Part shown: positions 7,787-16,796 of the stretch, piece by piece
Layout of the letters: each line of letters opens with the position of its first letter
How positions within the stretch are numbered: the stretch's first letter is position 1
Assembly (NCBI GenBank): GCA_041396245.1
Contig: JAWKYW010000007.1
Coordinates: forward strand, 85,773 to 149,772
Length of the DNA: 64,000 nt
Reading direction: 5' to 3'
From: Desulfobacillus sp041396245
GTDB taxonomy: Bacteria > Pseudomonadota > Gammaproteobacteria > Burkholderiales > Rhodocyclaceae
Program-made: the position numbers and the translations under genes
Notes under the pieces: generated by a model
Told to the model about the DNA's origin: nothing
The model's input: the letters and a program-made list of their open reading frames with translations, nothing else
The model's database searches: none

Positions 7787-9418
7787 TCAGGCGCTGTATC
7801 CCGGAATTTTGGCCTCATCGACTTCGTCGATCTGCTCCGGATCGAGGAACTGCTCGGCGTATTTCAGATACACCTTCTGCCGCACGAAGACGTCGAAGAG
7901 GTCCGGGTCGATGTGGCCGCCCAGCTTGAACTTGCCGAGGATCTCCAGCGACTCCGACAGGGTCTTGCCGCGCTTGTAGGGGCGATCGCGGGCGGTGAGC
8001 GCCTCGAAGATGTCGGCGATGCCCATGACGCGGGCCTGCACGCTCATCTGCTCGCGGGTGAGTCCCTTCGGGTAGCCCTTCCCGTCCATGCGCTCGTGGT
8101 GGCCCCCGGCGTACTCCGGCACGTTCTTCAGGTGCTTCGGCCAGGGCAGCTGCTCCAGCATCTTGATGGTGGCGACGATGTGGTAGTTGATCGTTTCGCG
8201 CTCGGCCTGCGTCAGGGTGCCGGCACGGATGCTGAGGTTTTCCAACTCGTCGTCGCTGAGGAAGCTGTCCGGCTTGCCGTCGACACCGATCCAGCGGTAG
8301 CCGGTACCGATCTTCCGGACGCGCTCCTGGTCCTCGGGCGTCATGGCTTCCGAGCCGATGTTGGATCGGCGCAGGAAGGCGCGGTCGGATTCGAGCTGCG
8401 CCAGGTGGCGGGCCAGGCCTTCCTCGAGCTGGGCCTCGGCGCGCGTGTCGCGCGCTTCGCGCAGGGCCAGTTTGGCCTTCAGCATGGCGATCTGGGCGTC
8501 CCGCCTGAGCACCTCGAAGCGGGTGTCGACGAGGTGGATGCGGTCGAACAGGGTCTGCAGCTTGGTGGCCTTGTCCACCACGTGCACCGGCGTCGTCACC
8601 TTGCCGCAATCGTGCAGCAGGCCGGCGATCTTCAGTTCGTAGCGGTCCTTGTCGGTCATGCCGAAGTCGGCCAGCGGACCCTCGTGGGTGTCGTTCACCG
8701 CCTCGGCCAGCATCATGGTCAGCACCGGCACGCGCTCGCAATGGCCGCCGGTGTAGGGCGACTTCTCGTCGATCGCGACGTTGATGAGCTGGATGAAGGA
8801 CTCGAACAGCTTTTCCAGCTGGTCGATCAGTTGCCGGTTGGTGAGCGCGATGGCGGCCTGCGAAGCGAGCGATTCGGCCAGGCGCTGGTCGGCCGCGGAG
8901 AAGGGCGTGACCTTGCCGCTGTCCGGGTCGATGGCGTTGATGAGCTGGAGCACGCCGATGACGGCGCCCTCGTGGTTCTTCATCGGCACCGTGAGGAAGG
9001 ACTGCGAACGGTAGCCGGTGCTGGCGTCGAACTTGCGGGTGCCGGAGAAGTCGAAGCCCTCCGCCTCGTAGGCGTCGGCGATGCTCACCGTTTCCTGGTG
9101 AATGGCGGCATAGGCGGCCACCATCGAGTTGTTCGGCTCGCCGGATTCGGTCCTGAGGGGCAGCGGCGGGAACGGGATGGGTTTGCCGGACGTGCCGCCC
9201 ATGGCGATCTTGAGGCTGTCGTTGCGGACGATCTCGAAGCGCAGGCTGCGCTCGTCCTCGGTCATCCTGTAGAGCGTGCCGCCGTCGGCGTGGGTGATGG
9301 TCTTCGCCGCGACGAGGATGTTCTCGAGCAGCTTGTCGATGCTCCGCTCGTGGGAGAGGGCGGCGCCGATTTCGTTGAGCTGTTCGAAGCGCCGGAACAG
9401 GTCCTCGACGGTATCCAT
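7787..9418 (-). CDS. GAF and HD-GYP domain cyclic-di-GMP phosphodiesterase
   Basis: A 543-aa predicted cytoplasmic sensor and c-di-GMP hydrolase. An N-terminal GAF domain spans about residues 20-190 (TITHADGGTLYR; SFLTVPMKNHEGAVIGVLQL). The HD-GYP domain follows: HCERVPVL near 230, HD motif LLHDCGK near 266, and HHERMDGKGYP near 442 with the diagnostic GYP. The distance between HD and HHE is longer than usual because of a helical insert of roughly 90-100 residues (AKLALREARDTRAEAQLEEG). It starts 6 bp after the PilB-like ATPase stop, at the distal end of the signalling operon. Its last ~290 bp are duplicated near pilA. HD-GYP enzymes lower c-di-GMP; activity here is predicted from intact motifs. 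Confidence 0.9.
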   Translation of the reverse strand: MDTVEDLFRRFEQLNEIGAALSHERSIDKLLENILVAAKTITHADGGTLYRMTEDERSLRFEIVRNDSLKIAMGGTSGKPIPFPPLPLRTESGEPNNSMVAAYAAIHQETVSIADAYEAEGFDFSGTRKFDASTGYRSQSFLTVPMKNHEGAVIGVLQLINAIDPDSGKVTPFSAADQRLAESLASQAAIALTNRQLIDQLEKLFESFIQLINVAIDEKSPYTGGHCERVPVLTMMLAEAVNDTHEGPLADFGMTDKDRYELKIAGLLHDCGKVTTPVHVVDKATKLQTLFDRIHLVDTRFEVLRRDAQIAMLKAKLALREARDTRAEAQLEEGLARHLAQLESDRAFLRRSNIGSEAMTPEDQERVRKIGTGYRWIGVDGKPDSFLSDDELENLSIRAGTLTQAERETINYHIVATIKMLEQLPWPKHLKNVPEYAGGHHERMDGKGYPKGLTREQMSVQARVMGIADIFEALTARDRPYKRGKTLSESLEILGKFKLGGHIDPDLFDVFVRQKVYLKYAEQFLDPEQIDEVDEAKIPGYSA

Positions 9419-9424
9419 CGGCGC

Positions 9425-11800
9425 CTACTTGATGCAGACCGCGCGGATCTGCTTGATGTCGGTGATGCCCTGCAGGACTTTCTGGATGCCGTCCATCTTC
9501 AGGGTGAGCATGCCTTCGTTCAGTCCGGTCGCCAGCAATTCCGCCACCCGGGCATGTTCCTGGATCTGCTTCTTGATCGTGTCTGAGCCGACAAGAAGCT
9601 CATGCAGGCCGACGCGGCCCTTGTAGCCGGTATTGCCGCATTTCTCGCAGCCCTTGGCCCGGTACAGCGTGAATTGCCCCTTGCCGTCGGCATAGTCCTT
9701 CACCCACTCCTTGTAGATATCCTCGTAGGCGGCCTTGGCGTTCTTCTTGAAGATGTCCGTATTGAGCAGCTCCTCGCAGTACTCGGTGAGCAGGCTCTTC
9801 ATCTCGTCCGGCGGCGGCGCGTAGGCCTGCTTGCACTCGCCGCACAGGCGCTTGCCCAGCCGCTGGGCCAGGATGCCGAGCAGGGCGTCGGCGAAGTTGA
9901 AGGGGTCCATGCCCATGTCGAGCAGGCGGGTGATCGACTCGGGCGCGCTGTTGGTGTGCAGGGTGGCGAACACCAGGTGGCCGGTGAGCGAGGCCTCGAT
10001 GCCGATGGAGACGGTCTCCTTGTCACGCATCTCGCCGACCATGATGATGTCCGGGTCGGCGCGCAGGAAGGCGCGCATGATGGTGGCGAAGTCGAGCCCG
10101 GCCTTGCGGTTGATCTGCACCTGGCGCAGGCCCTTCTGGGTGATTTCGACCGGGTCCTCGGCCGTCCAGATCTTGGTGTCCGGCGTGTTGAGGTGCTTCA
10201 GCACGGAGTGCAGCGTGGTCGTCTTGCCGGAACCGGTCGGACCGCAGACGAAGAACAGGCCGTAGGGCTTTTCGACCACCGATTTCAGCCGCTCCAGGTT
10301 CTTCGGCAGGATGCCGAGCTTCTCGAGCGGAATCGGCTCGCCGGCGGCCAGGATGCGCATCACCACGTCCTCGACGCCGCCGGCGGAGGGAATCGTCGCC
10401 ACCCGCAGCTCGATGTCGAGCGGACCGAACTTCTTGAACTTGATCTTGCCGTCCTGCGGCTTGCGGCGCTCGGAGATGTCGAGGTCGCACATGATCTTCA
10501 AACGCGCCACCAGGGCGTTGCGGTAGCTGGCGGGAATCTCGATGTAGTTGGCCAGCGAGCCGTCCTTGCGGAAGCGGATGATGGTCTTTTCCTTGCCCGG
10601 CCGCGGCTCGATGTGGATGTCGGAGGCGCCCTGGCTGTAGGCATCGATGATGATCTTGTTGACCAGCTTGACCAGCTCGTTGTCGGCCGCCGCCGAGAGG
10701 TCCTCGCTGCTGACGTCGCTGACGCCCTCGTCGCCCTCGTCCATGTCGGACAGAAGGTCGCCGACCGAGCCGTAGTCGGCGGCCGCCCCGTAGAACTGGT
10801 CGAGGGACTGCTTGAATTCCTGGATGGTGGTGACGCGGAAGACCAGCTTGCTCTTGGGAAAGACGTTGTTGACGATGCGCGAGCTTTTCACCTGCTCGGG
10901 GTCCATGGTCAGGATGACGATGCCTTCCTTCGTCTCCTCGATCGGCAGCCACTGGTTCTCCTCGACGTATTCCCGCTTGAGGTTCCTCAGCAGGTCCATC
11001 GGCTTGATGCGGTCGTTCTTGTAGGGTTCGTAGGGCACGCCGAAGAACTTCGACAGGGCGGCGCCGATGGCCGCCAGCTTGACCTGGAACTCGGCCTGCA
11101 GGACGGTTTCGATGTCCTGCCCCTTGCGCCGCGCCGAGCGCGTGGCCAGGTCGAACTCGGCAGCCGAGAGGACGGCATCGGCGACCAGGTGGTCGTATTT
11201 CGACTTGACGACGTGGGCCGGCTTCTGGCGCTGGGCGAAGGCGATGGCCAGCGTCTCGCACAGGCCCTTGACCCCCTCCTCGGCTACCTGGGAGAAGGGT
11301 GCGCCGCCCTTGTTGTTGATGAGCTGGACGACGCCGAGCAGCTCGCCGTTGTGGGCATCGGTGATCGGCGCCACCAGCATCTGCTTGGTGCGGTAGCCGG
11401 TGCGTTTGTCGACTTCCTGCAGGAAGCGCAGGCTGGGCGTATGCGACTTCAGTTCGGCTTCGTCGTAGACGTCGCGAATGTTGGCGATTTTTTTCGACAG
11501 CGCGACGAAACCGGCGATGCTCTGGTCGGCGATGGGCAGCCGCAGGTCCTTGAAGGAGTTGAGCCCGGTCTTGATCTTGGAGACGATCGAGGACTTGTCC
11601 TCGCTCACCGCATAGATGGTCAGGCGGTCTGCGTTGAAGAGGGTGCAGATGTCCTGCGACAGCTCGAGCATGATCTCGTCGATGTTCGACGTCGCATGGA
11701 TCTTGTTGGTGACCGTCTGCAGGTTCTTGAAGAACGTCAGGCGGCTGGCGACGTCCGCCGCCCCGCCCGCATCCTGCGTCGTGCCAAGTACCGCACTCAT
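9425..11800 (-). CDS. GAF-domain PilB/GspE-family motor ATPase
   Basis: A 791-aa secretion/pilus-type ATPase. An N-terminal GAF domain covers about residues 20-190 (FNADRLTIYAV; MLVAPITDAHNGELLGVVQL). An MshEN/T2SSE-N-like region follows (WLPIEETKEGIVILTMDPEQ). The T2SS_E ATPase has Walker A CGPTGSGKTTTLHS near 520, Asp-box/Walker B DPDIIMVGEMRD near 585, a His-box region (ATLHTNSAPESITRLLDMGM), and four zinc-type cysteines (CGECK near 653, CEKCG near 718). Start ATG 11800 is chosen because GAF homology begins just after; a longer frame continues upstream through the next gene. A GAF sensor on a PilB-like motor inside a kinase/cyclase operon suggests ligand-gated assembly or secretion. No cognate membrane platform or secretin is in the window. 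Confidence 0.9.
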   Translation of the reverse strand: MSAVLGTTQDAGGAADVASRLTFFKNLQTVTNKIHATSNIDEIMLELSQDICTLFNADRLTIYAVSEDKSSIVSKIKTGLNSFKDLRLPIADQSIAGFVALSKKIANIRDVYDEAELKSHTPSLRFLQEVDKRTGYRTKQMLVAPITDAHNGELLGVVQLINNKGGAPFSQVAEEGVKGLCETLAIAFAQRQKPAHVVKSKYDHLVADAVLSAAEFDLATRSARRKGQDIETVLQAEFQVKLAAIGAALSKFFGVPYEPYKNDRIKPMDLLRNLKREYVEENQWLPIEETKEGIVILTMDPEQVKSSRIVNNVFPKSKLVFRVTTIQEFKQSLDQFYGAAADYGSVGDLLSDMDEGDEGVSDVSSEDLSAAADNELVKLVNKIIIDAYSQGASDIHIEPRPGKEKTIIRFRKDGSLANYIEIPASYRNALVARLKIMCDLDISERRKPQDGKIKFKKFGPLDIELRVATIPSAGGVEDVVMRILAAGEPIPLEKLGILPKNLERLKSVVEKPYGLFFVCGPTGSGKTTTLHSVLKHLNTPDTKIWTAEDPVEITQKGLRQVQINRKAGLDFATIMRAFLRADPDIIMVGEMRDKETVSIGIEASLTGHLVFATLHTNSAPESITRLLDMGMDPFNFADALLGILAQRLGKRLCGECKQAYAPPPDEMKSLLTEYCEELLNTDIFKKNAKAAYEDIYKEWVKDYADGKGQFTLYRAKGCEKCGNTGYKGRVGLHELLVGSDTIKKQIQEHARVAELLATGLNEGMLTLKMDGIQKVLQGITDIKQIRAVCIK

Positions 11801-11835
11801 TCCGAATACCCTCTCTGAGCCATGGAGAGCGGCGT

Positions 11836-12900
11836 TCAGGCCGCGATTCCGCGCAGGCCGCCTTCGAGCAGATAGGCCTTGTAGCCGCGCTGGGAGAGCA
11901 GGAACGCCGCCGCCGAACTGCGCCGTCCGCTCTGGCAATAAACAATATACTCCTTCTCGCGATCGAGCGAACCGAACAGGTTGCGTATCTCGTTGAGCGG
12001 AATATTGATCGCGCCGTGCAGCTTGTCGGCGTTGTGCTCGGCGGCGAAACGCACGTCCAGCCAGATTGCCCCGTCCGCCACCCTGGCCTCCGCCTCCCGC
12101 CGCGACAGTCGGCGCATCAGGGGCTCTTTCAGCAGTTCGACGAAATCCGCCTTCGCCAGCCGGAGCAGGACGCCGTCGGTCTTCATGACGACGGTCGCAT
12201 TCCGCCTGGCGTTCGCCACCAGGGCCTCTTCGCCGAAGGCATCGCCGCCCTTGAGCTCGGCCAGCTCCATGCTGGCGCCGCCGACCTGGCGCGTCACCTG
12301 GCAGCGACCGCTTTCGATCACGTAGTAGAAGTCGCCCTCCCCGCCCTCTTGCACGATGCTTTGTCCGCGGGCAACCTTGACCCGCTCGAAGCGCCGGAAA
12401 AGTTCTTCGATATGGGCGGCGGGCAGATTGGCAAAAATGCCGCTGGTCAGGTTTTCGGCGGCGAACATGCCGGACATGGTGCGCCAGTCCGTCCGGTCCG
12501 CGGTCTCGTCGGTTTTCCTGGCGGCCGAGCCGGCCGGCGAGGCGAGCTGGTCCCAGGTCAGCATGATGTCGAGGATTTCCTCGTCGATGCGAATGAGCTC
12601 GACATCGGTGATCGCCTTGGCGCCGGTGAAAGGGGGCTTGCGCCTGTCGAGGGAACCCCTGGCCGCCTCGGTGCCGCCGACGAGGATTTCCGAGCTGGCG
12701 TCGGGGTTGTCGAGCTTCAGTTCCCCCTTGACGAGATAGACCGCCTGGCCCTGTAGGCCCTTCAGCCGGAACGGATCGAGGTTGCGGCTGATCTTCTCGA
12801 GGTAGCACATGCGGGATATCTCGCGCAGGCTGTCCGGCGAGAGGGCGCCGAGCGGTTCCAGTTTGCCCAGCAGTTCGGGGGAAATCGTTTGGGCGCTCAT
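11836..12900 (-). CDS. Cyclic-nucleotide-binding and rhodanese domain protein
   Basis: A 354-aa protein with three parts. Residues ~10-130 look like a degenerate cyclic-nucleotide-binding fold. Residues ~150-260 form a clearer cNMP-binding domain (GQSIVQEGGEGDFYYVIESG and GDAFGEEALVANARRNATV, the phosphate-binding cassette position). Residues ~265-354 are a rhodanese domain with active-site loop CQSGRRS. Start is ATG 12900, 8 bp after the metallo-beta-lactamase gene stop. Co-transcription with a nucleotide cyclase suggests it senses the cyclase product and passes the signal on by protein interaction or sulfur/persulfide chemistry. The family is seen; the role is inferred. Confidence 0.88.
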   Translation of the reverse strand: MSAQTISPELLGKLEPLGALSPDSLREISRMCYLEKISRNLDPFRLKGLQGQAVYLVKGELKLDNPDASSEILVGGTEAARGSLDRRKPPFTGAKAITDVELIRIDEEILDIMLTWDQLASPAGSAARKTDETADRTDWRTMSGMFAAENLTSGIFANLPAAHIEELFRRFERVKVARGQSIVQEGGEGDFYYVIESGRCQVTRQVGGASMELAELKGGDAFGEEALVANARRNATVVMKTDGVLLRLAKADFVELLKEPLMRRLSRREAEARVADGAIWLDVRFAAEHNADKLHGAINIPLNEIRNLFGSLDREKEYIVYCQSGRRSSAAAFLLSQRGYKAYLLEGGLRGIAA

Positions 12901-12908
12901 CGTCGGGC

Positions 12909-13676
12909 CTAGAGTTCGAACACCTGGTTGTTCTGCAGCATGCGCGGCTTGTATTCGCCGATGAACTCCTCGATCTCCTGCATGGTCAGCTCGATCTGGC
13001 CGGGCTTGAGGTGGGTGATATAGATGTCGGCCTCGCGCTGCAGCTTGAGCAGTTCTTCCTTGAGCAGGTCGGGGCAGAGGTGCTTCGAGGCGACGGCCAG
13101 TTGCCGCTCGCGGTTGGAAAAGGCGGTCTCGATGATGAGCGTGCGCAGGTTGCGGATCTTGTTGACGGCCTTCCACAGTTCGTCGCAGACCGTGGTGTCG
13201 CCGCTGAAGACCAGGCTGCCTTCCCCGGAATCGATGCGGTAGCCGACCGCCGGCACGGTATGGTTGGCCGGCAAGGGAGTGATTTCCCGCCCGTCCAGCT
13301 TGACCGTCTTGCCGACCCGGGTTTCGGCATAGCGCATGAAGGGCCTGTCGCGATCGGGTATCTCCGAGAAGTCGGGCCAGATGGCCCAGTTGAAGATGTG
13401 CGCCTGGATGATTTCCAGCGTGGCCTGGGTGGCATGCACCGTCAGCGGCTTGTTGCGCATGTCGCCGACGGTGTCGACGATGAACGGCAGGCAGGCGACG
13501 TGGTCGAGGTGGGAGTGGGTGAGGAAGACATGATCGATCAGCGCCAGCTCGGCCAGCGACAGGTCCCCGACCCCGGTTCCCGCGTCGATCAGGATGTCGT
13601 GGTCGACCAGCAGCGAGGTCGTGCGCAGGTGCCGCCCGCCGATGCCGCCACTGCAACCGAGAACCCTGACCTTCAT
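12909..13676 (-). CDS. Metallo-beta-lactamase-fold hydrolase, class II cAMP phosphodiesterase-like
   Basis: A 255-aa metallo-beta-lactamase-fold enzyme. The metal motif THSHLDHVACLPF is visible near residue 60, a further acidic/His segment at LVFSGDTTVCDELW, and a final histidine at DIYITHLKPGQ. The N-terminus MKVRVLGCSGGIGG and overall length match class II 3',5'-cyclic nucleotide phosphodiesterases and related RNase Z-like hydrolases. Adjacent to a cyclase and a cNMP-binding protein, it is a good candidate for degrading the operon's cyclic nucleotide. Start ATG 13676, 13 bp after the cyclase stop. Substrate is inference. Confidence 0.82.
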   Translation of the reverse strand: MKVRVLGCSGGIGGRHLRTTSLLVDHDILIDAGTGVGDLSLAELALIDHVFLTHSHLDHVACLPFIVDTVGDMRNKPLTVHATQATLEIIQAHIFNWAIWPDFSEIPDRDRPFMRYAETRVGKTVKLDGREITPLPANHTVPAVGYRIDSGEGSLVFSGDTTVCDELWKAVNKIRNLRTLIIETAFSNRERQLAVASKHLCPDLLKEELLKLQREADIYITHLKPGQIELTMQEIEEFIGEYKPRMLQNNQVFEL

Positions 13677-13689
13677 CGTTGAATTCTCA

Positions 13690-15945
13690 TTACTTGGTCT
13701 CGAATTTCCACACGCCCTTCCAGTCCGGTTCGGGCGGCGCCTTGCGCAGGTGGGCCACCCGCTCCATGTACTTGGCGTAGAGCCCGCAACCGGGCGCCAT
13801 GCGCGACAGATTGAGCAGCGCCACTTCGGTCTGATCCCACTCCTGCGCGCGGTAGTGCCGCAGGGCCTGGTTCCACAGCTTGACCTCTTCCAGCACCGCC
13901 TTGCCCACCTCGCCTTCGGGGCCGAGCGGCTCGTAGATGGCGACCGGTTCGTCCTTGCCTTTCACCTGCACCCGGTCCACCTCGCGGAAGACGATGTCCT
14001 TGACGGCCTTGCGCGTTTCTTCCCCCACCAGGATGCCGACGCCGTATTGCTTGGTGATGCCCTCGAGCCGGGAGCCGAGGTTGACGGCGTCGCCCATGAC
14101 AGTATAAGCCTTGCGCACCACCGATCCCATGTCTCCGACGGTCATGTCGCCGGTATTGACGCCGACGCCGATCTTGATTTCCGGCCAGCCCTTGGCCGCA
14201 AAGGCCTTGTTGACGGCCGGCAGCGCGGCCTGCATCTGCATGGCCGTGACGACGGCCTGGCGGGCGTGCTGGGCATCGCTGACCGGAGCGCCCCAGAAGG
14301 CCATGATGGCGTCCCCGATGTACTTGTCCAGCGTGCCGCGGTTCCTCCGCACCACTTCGGTCATGGCCGACAGGTATTCGTTCATCAGGCGGGTCAGTTC
14401 GTCCGGCTCCAGTCCCTCGGAGATCGTGGTGAAGCCGCGAACGTCCGAGAACAGCACCGTCAGCTCGGCCTTGCGCCCGTCCATGCTGTAGGCCTCGGGA
14501 TCGCGGCTCATCTCCTCCACCAGCTCGGGCGGCACGTACTGGCCGAACAACTCGGTGAATTGGCGCTTGGTCTTCGACTCGACGAAATAGCCGTAGGACA
14601 TGTTGAGCGCGTACAAAGTCAGTACCAGGAGCACGGCGGAAGCGAGCGGCAGCACCAGGTTGCCGTAGTGCCAGAAGGCGAGGTTCACCGTCACCACGAA
14701 GAGCAGGACCACCAGGGATGCCAGGGTGGCGCGCAGCGGTGAGAGCACGGGCAGCAGCAGCACCATGACCAGGCCGGCCAGCAGCAGCAGCATGATTTCC
14801 GCTCCAAGAACATAGGGCGGCTTCAGCTTGATGGCGCCATCGAGCATGCCGGTGATCAGGTTGGCGTGGATTTCCACGCCGGGATAGGCTTCGCCCACCG
14901 GAGTGGCGCGCAGGTCGAGCAGGCCCGGCGCGGTCGTGCCGACCAGCGCCACCTTGCCCTTCAGTTCGCCCGGCTTGACCCGGTCGGCGAGGATATCGGC
15001 AATCGAATAGTATCGGAAGCTGCCCTGATAGCCGCGGTAGGGAATCAGGGCGGCAACGTTCTCGTCTACCGGAATGCGCAGCGTGCCGCGCTCCGTCGGC
15101 AGGTCGATGGCCTCCATGCCCTGGTAGCTCCTGCTGGAAAACCAGTTTTCTTCAGGAAACCAGGGCACCACCTTCGGCTGGCCGATCAGGGCCCGCACCA
15201 TGGCCAGGGACAGGGCCTCGTAATATTCGCCCTTGTATTCGGCCAGCAGGGGAACCCGGCGCGAAATGCCGTCGAAGTCGACCACGGGATTGAAATGGCC
15301 GCCTGACAGGGCCGCTTGCTGGAACTCGGCCAGGTTGCCGCCGTGATTGGCCCAGACGGTGAAGGGGATGCTCCGCCCTGTGAAACTGCCTTTCGGCAAT
15401 GCGGGTGGAGGCAGGGCGCCGCTGGATACGCCGTCGCTGCGTCCCGAAAGGTAGTAGCCGAGGATCACCGGCCGCCCCTTGAGGGTTTCCGCAAAGCGCC
15501 CGTCGTGGTCCAGGCGGGGGCGAAGTTCCTTCAAGGCGGACTGGAAGGCGGGGTTGTCCCCCAGTTCCTTCCGCGCCAGATTCTCCAGCACTTTCAGCCC
15601 GGAACTGTCGTCCGGCTCGGCGAATACCACGTCGAATCCGAGCAGCGCAATGCCGTGCTGGTCGAAGAGCTTCGTGATGAGCTGTGAAACGCGGTCCCGC
15701 CCCCAGGGCCAGCGACCGACCTCGCCAAGGGATTTTTCGTCGATATCGAGAATGACGACACGATCGTCCACGCCCTGCGGCATGGTCAGGCGCACCTTCG
15801 TGTCGTAGAAGATGGCGTCGAGACGATTGATGAAGCCGAGCTGGTAGAAACGCGAGGCATGGCCCAGCAGAACCAGCAGGACCACGACCCCCAGTGCATA
15901 CCTGACGATGTGCTGCCTCAAGACCGCCCCTTTTCGACTGGACAC
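13690..15945 (-). CDS. CHASE2-domain class III adenylate/guanylate cyclase
   Basis: A 751-aa membrane cyclase. After an N-terminal helix (YALGVVVLLVLLG) comes a periplasmic CHASE2 domain (about 40-335; VVILDIDEKSLGEVGRWPW is typical), then about three membrane helices and a C-terminal class III cyclase domain (about 500-690). Catalytic features: metal-binding Asp in LTVLFSDVRGFTTIS and in YIGDAIMAFWG, purine-site region YTVMGDAVNLGSRLE with the Asn/Arg transition-state pair. All key residues appear present. The Asp in MGD favours adenylate over guanylate cyclase. Start is GTG 15945; no better ATG is near. Same CHASE2 sensor class as the operon's kinase, so both may read the same periplasmic cue. 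Confidence 0.9.
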   Translation of the reverse strand: MSSRKGAVLRQHIVRYALGVVVLLVLLGHASRFYQLGFINRLDAIFYDTKVRLTMPQGVDDRVVILDIDEKSLGEVGRWPWGRDRVSQLITKLFDQHGIALLGFDVVFAEPDDSSGLKVLENLARKELGDNPAFQSALKELRPRLDHDGRFAETLKGRPVILGYYLSGRSDGVSSGALPPPALPKGSFTGRSIPFTVWANHGGNLAEFQQAALSGGHFNPVVDFDGISRRVPLLAEYKGEYYEALSLAMVRALIGQPKVVPWFPEENWFSSRSYQGMEAIDLPTERGTLRIPVDENVAALIPYRGYQGSFRYYSIADILADRVKPGELKGKVALVGTTAPGLLDLRATPVGEAYPGVEIHANLITGMLDGAIKLKPPYVLGAEIMLLLLAGLVMVLLLPVLSPLRATLASLVVLLFVVTVNLAFWHYGNLVLPLASAVLLVLTLYALNMSYGYFVESKTKRQFTELFGQYVPPELVEEMSRDPEAYSMDGRKAELTVLFSDVRGFTTISEGLEPDELTRLMNEYLSAMTEVVRRNRGTLDKYIGDAIMAFWGAPVSDAQHARQAVVTAMQMQAALPAVNKAFAAKGWPEIKIGVGVNTGDMTVGDMGSVVRKAYTVMGDAVNLGSRLEGITKQYGVGILVGEETRKAVKDIVFREVDRVQVKGKDEPVAIYEPLGPEGEVGKAVLEEVKLWNQALRHYRAQEWDQTEVALLNLSRMAPGCGLYAKYMERVAHLRKAPPEPDWKGVWKFETK

Positions 15946-16017
15946 GCCACGGGCAAGCTTAGCGCCCTTCGCAGGTCATGGGTAGGAACAAATTCACGCC
16001 GGCGGGGCCGGCCCCGT

Positions 16018-16776
16018 TCAGGCCTTGAAGAAGAACTCCATCTTGACGCCGGCCAGTTCGATGACGTCGTGGTCCTTCAGTTCGTGCGGATGGGCGTCCA
16101 GCACGGTGCCATTGACGACCGGAAAGTCGGTGCCCTCGACGTGGGTGATGAAGTAGCCGTGCGGCCTGCGGGTAATGACGGCCACTTGCACGCCCGGCTT
16201 GCCCAGGGTGGTAAGGTTTTTCGTCAATTCCAGCTCCTTCCCGGCATTGGCGCCGGTCAGGATCTGGATGAATCCGGTCGCGGTGGCCCGCGGCGGAGGC
16301 GGCGCCGCGGGGGCGGCTGCGGCGGGGGGCGGCGCCAGGCCGGCCTGGGTGTCGACGGCCTTCATGCCGACCTGGGTGTCGCTCATCGCGGGCGCCTTGG
16401 CGGCCGCCTGTTCCACCGTCTTCTTCATCAGGTCGGGCCGCAACACCATCGTCTTCTCGAAATCGGCTGCCGTCGTCTGCGATGGCGTCTCGTTGATGTA
16501 CTTGAGTTTGTACTTGCCCAGCTCGATGACGTCGTTGTTCTGCAGAAAATGCTTCTTGACCGGCTGGCCGTTCACATACGTGCCGTTGGTGCTGTTCAGG
16601 TCCTCGAGGAACGAATCGTTGAGGATCGTCACGATCACCGAGTGCTCGCCGCTGATGGCCAGGTTGTCGATCTGGATGTCGTTGTGCGGCTTGCGCCCGA
16701 TCGTCGTCCGCTCCTTGGTAAGCGGAATCTCCTTGAGCACCAGGCCGTCCATGCTTAGGATTAACTTAGCAGCCAT
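16018..16776 (-). CDS. Tandem FHA-domain protein
   Basis: A 252-aa protein with two forkhead-associated domains, which bind phosphothreonine peptides. FHA-1 (about 20-95) has TTIGRKPHNDIQIDNLAISG, a serine/histidine pair in GEHSVI, and LNSTNGTYVNGQPV. An Ala/Pro-rich linker (about 130-165) separates it from FHA-2 (about 170-250), which is less canonical and ends in VNGTVLDAHPHELKDHDVIE. Located between phosphatase and cyclase genes, it is the likely adaptor read by the operon's Ser/Thr kinase and PP2C phosphatase. Start ATG 16776. Confidence 0.9.
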   Translation of the reverse strand: MAAKLILSMDGLVLKEIPLTKERTTIGRKPHNDIQIDNLAISGEHSVIVTILNDSFLEDLNSTNGTYVNGQPVKKHFLQNNDVIELGKYKLKYINETPSQTTAADFEKTMVLRPDLMKKTVEQAAAKAPAMSDTQVGMKAVDTQAGLAPPPAAAAPAAPPPPRATATGFIQILTGANAGKELELTKNLTTLGKPGVQVAVITRRPHGYFITHVEGTDFPVVNGTVLDAHPHELKDHDVIELAGVKMEFFFKA

Positions 16777-16796
16777 GTTGGGTCCTTCTCGTCAAA

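Noticed and set aside
9602..11818. Long open frame on the plus strand (738 codons) opposite the motor ATPase gene
   Set aside because: It has no recognisable motif and mirrors the third-position GC bias of the true minus-strand gene; many similar antisense frames occur across this GC-rich window.
11836..13656. A 606-residue frame extending the cNMP/rhodanese gene upstream
   Set aside because: The extension is a shadow of the metallo-beta-lactamase gene; a proper start with domain homology is at 12900.
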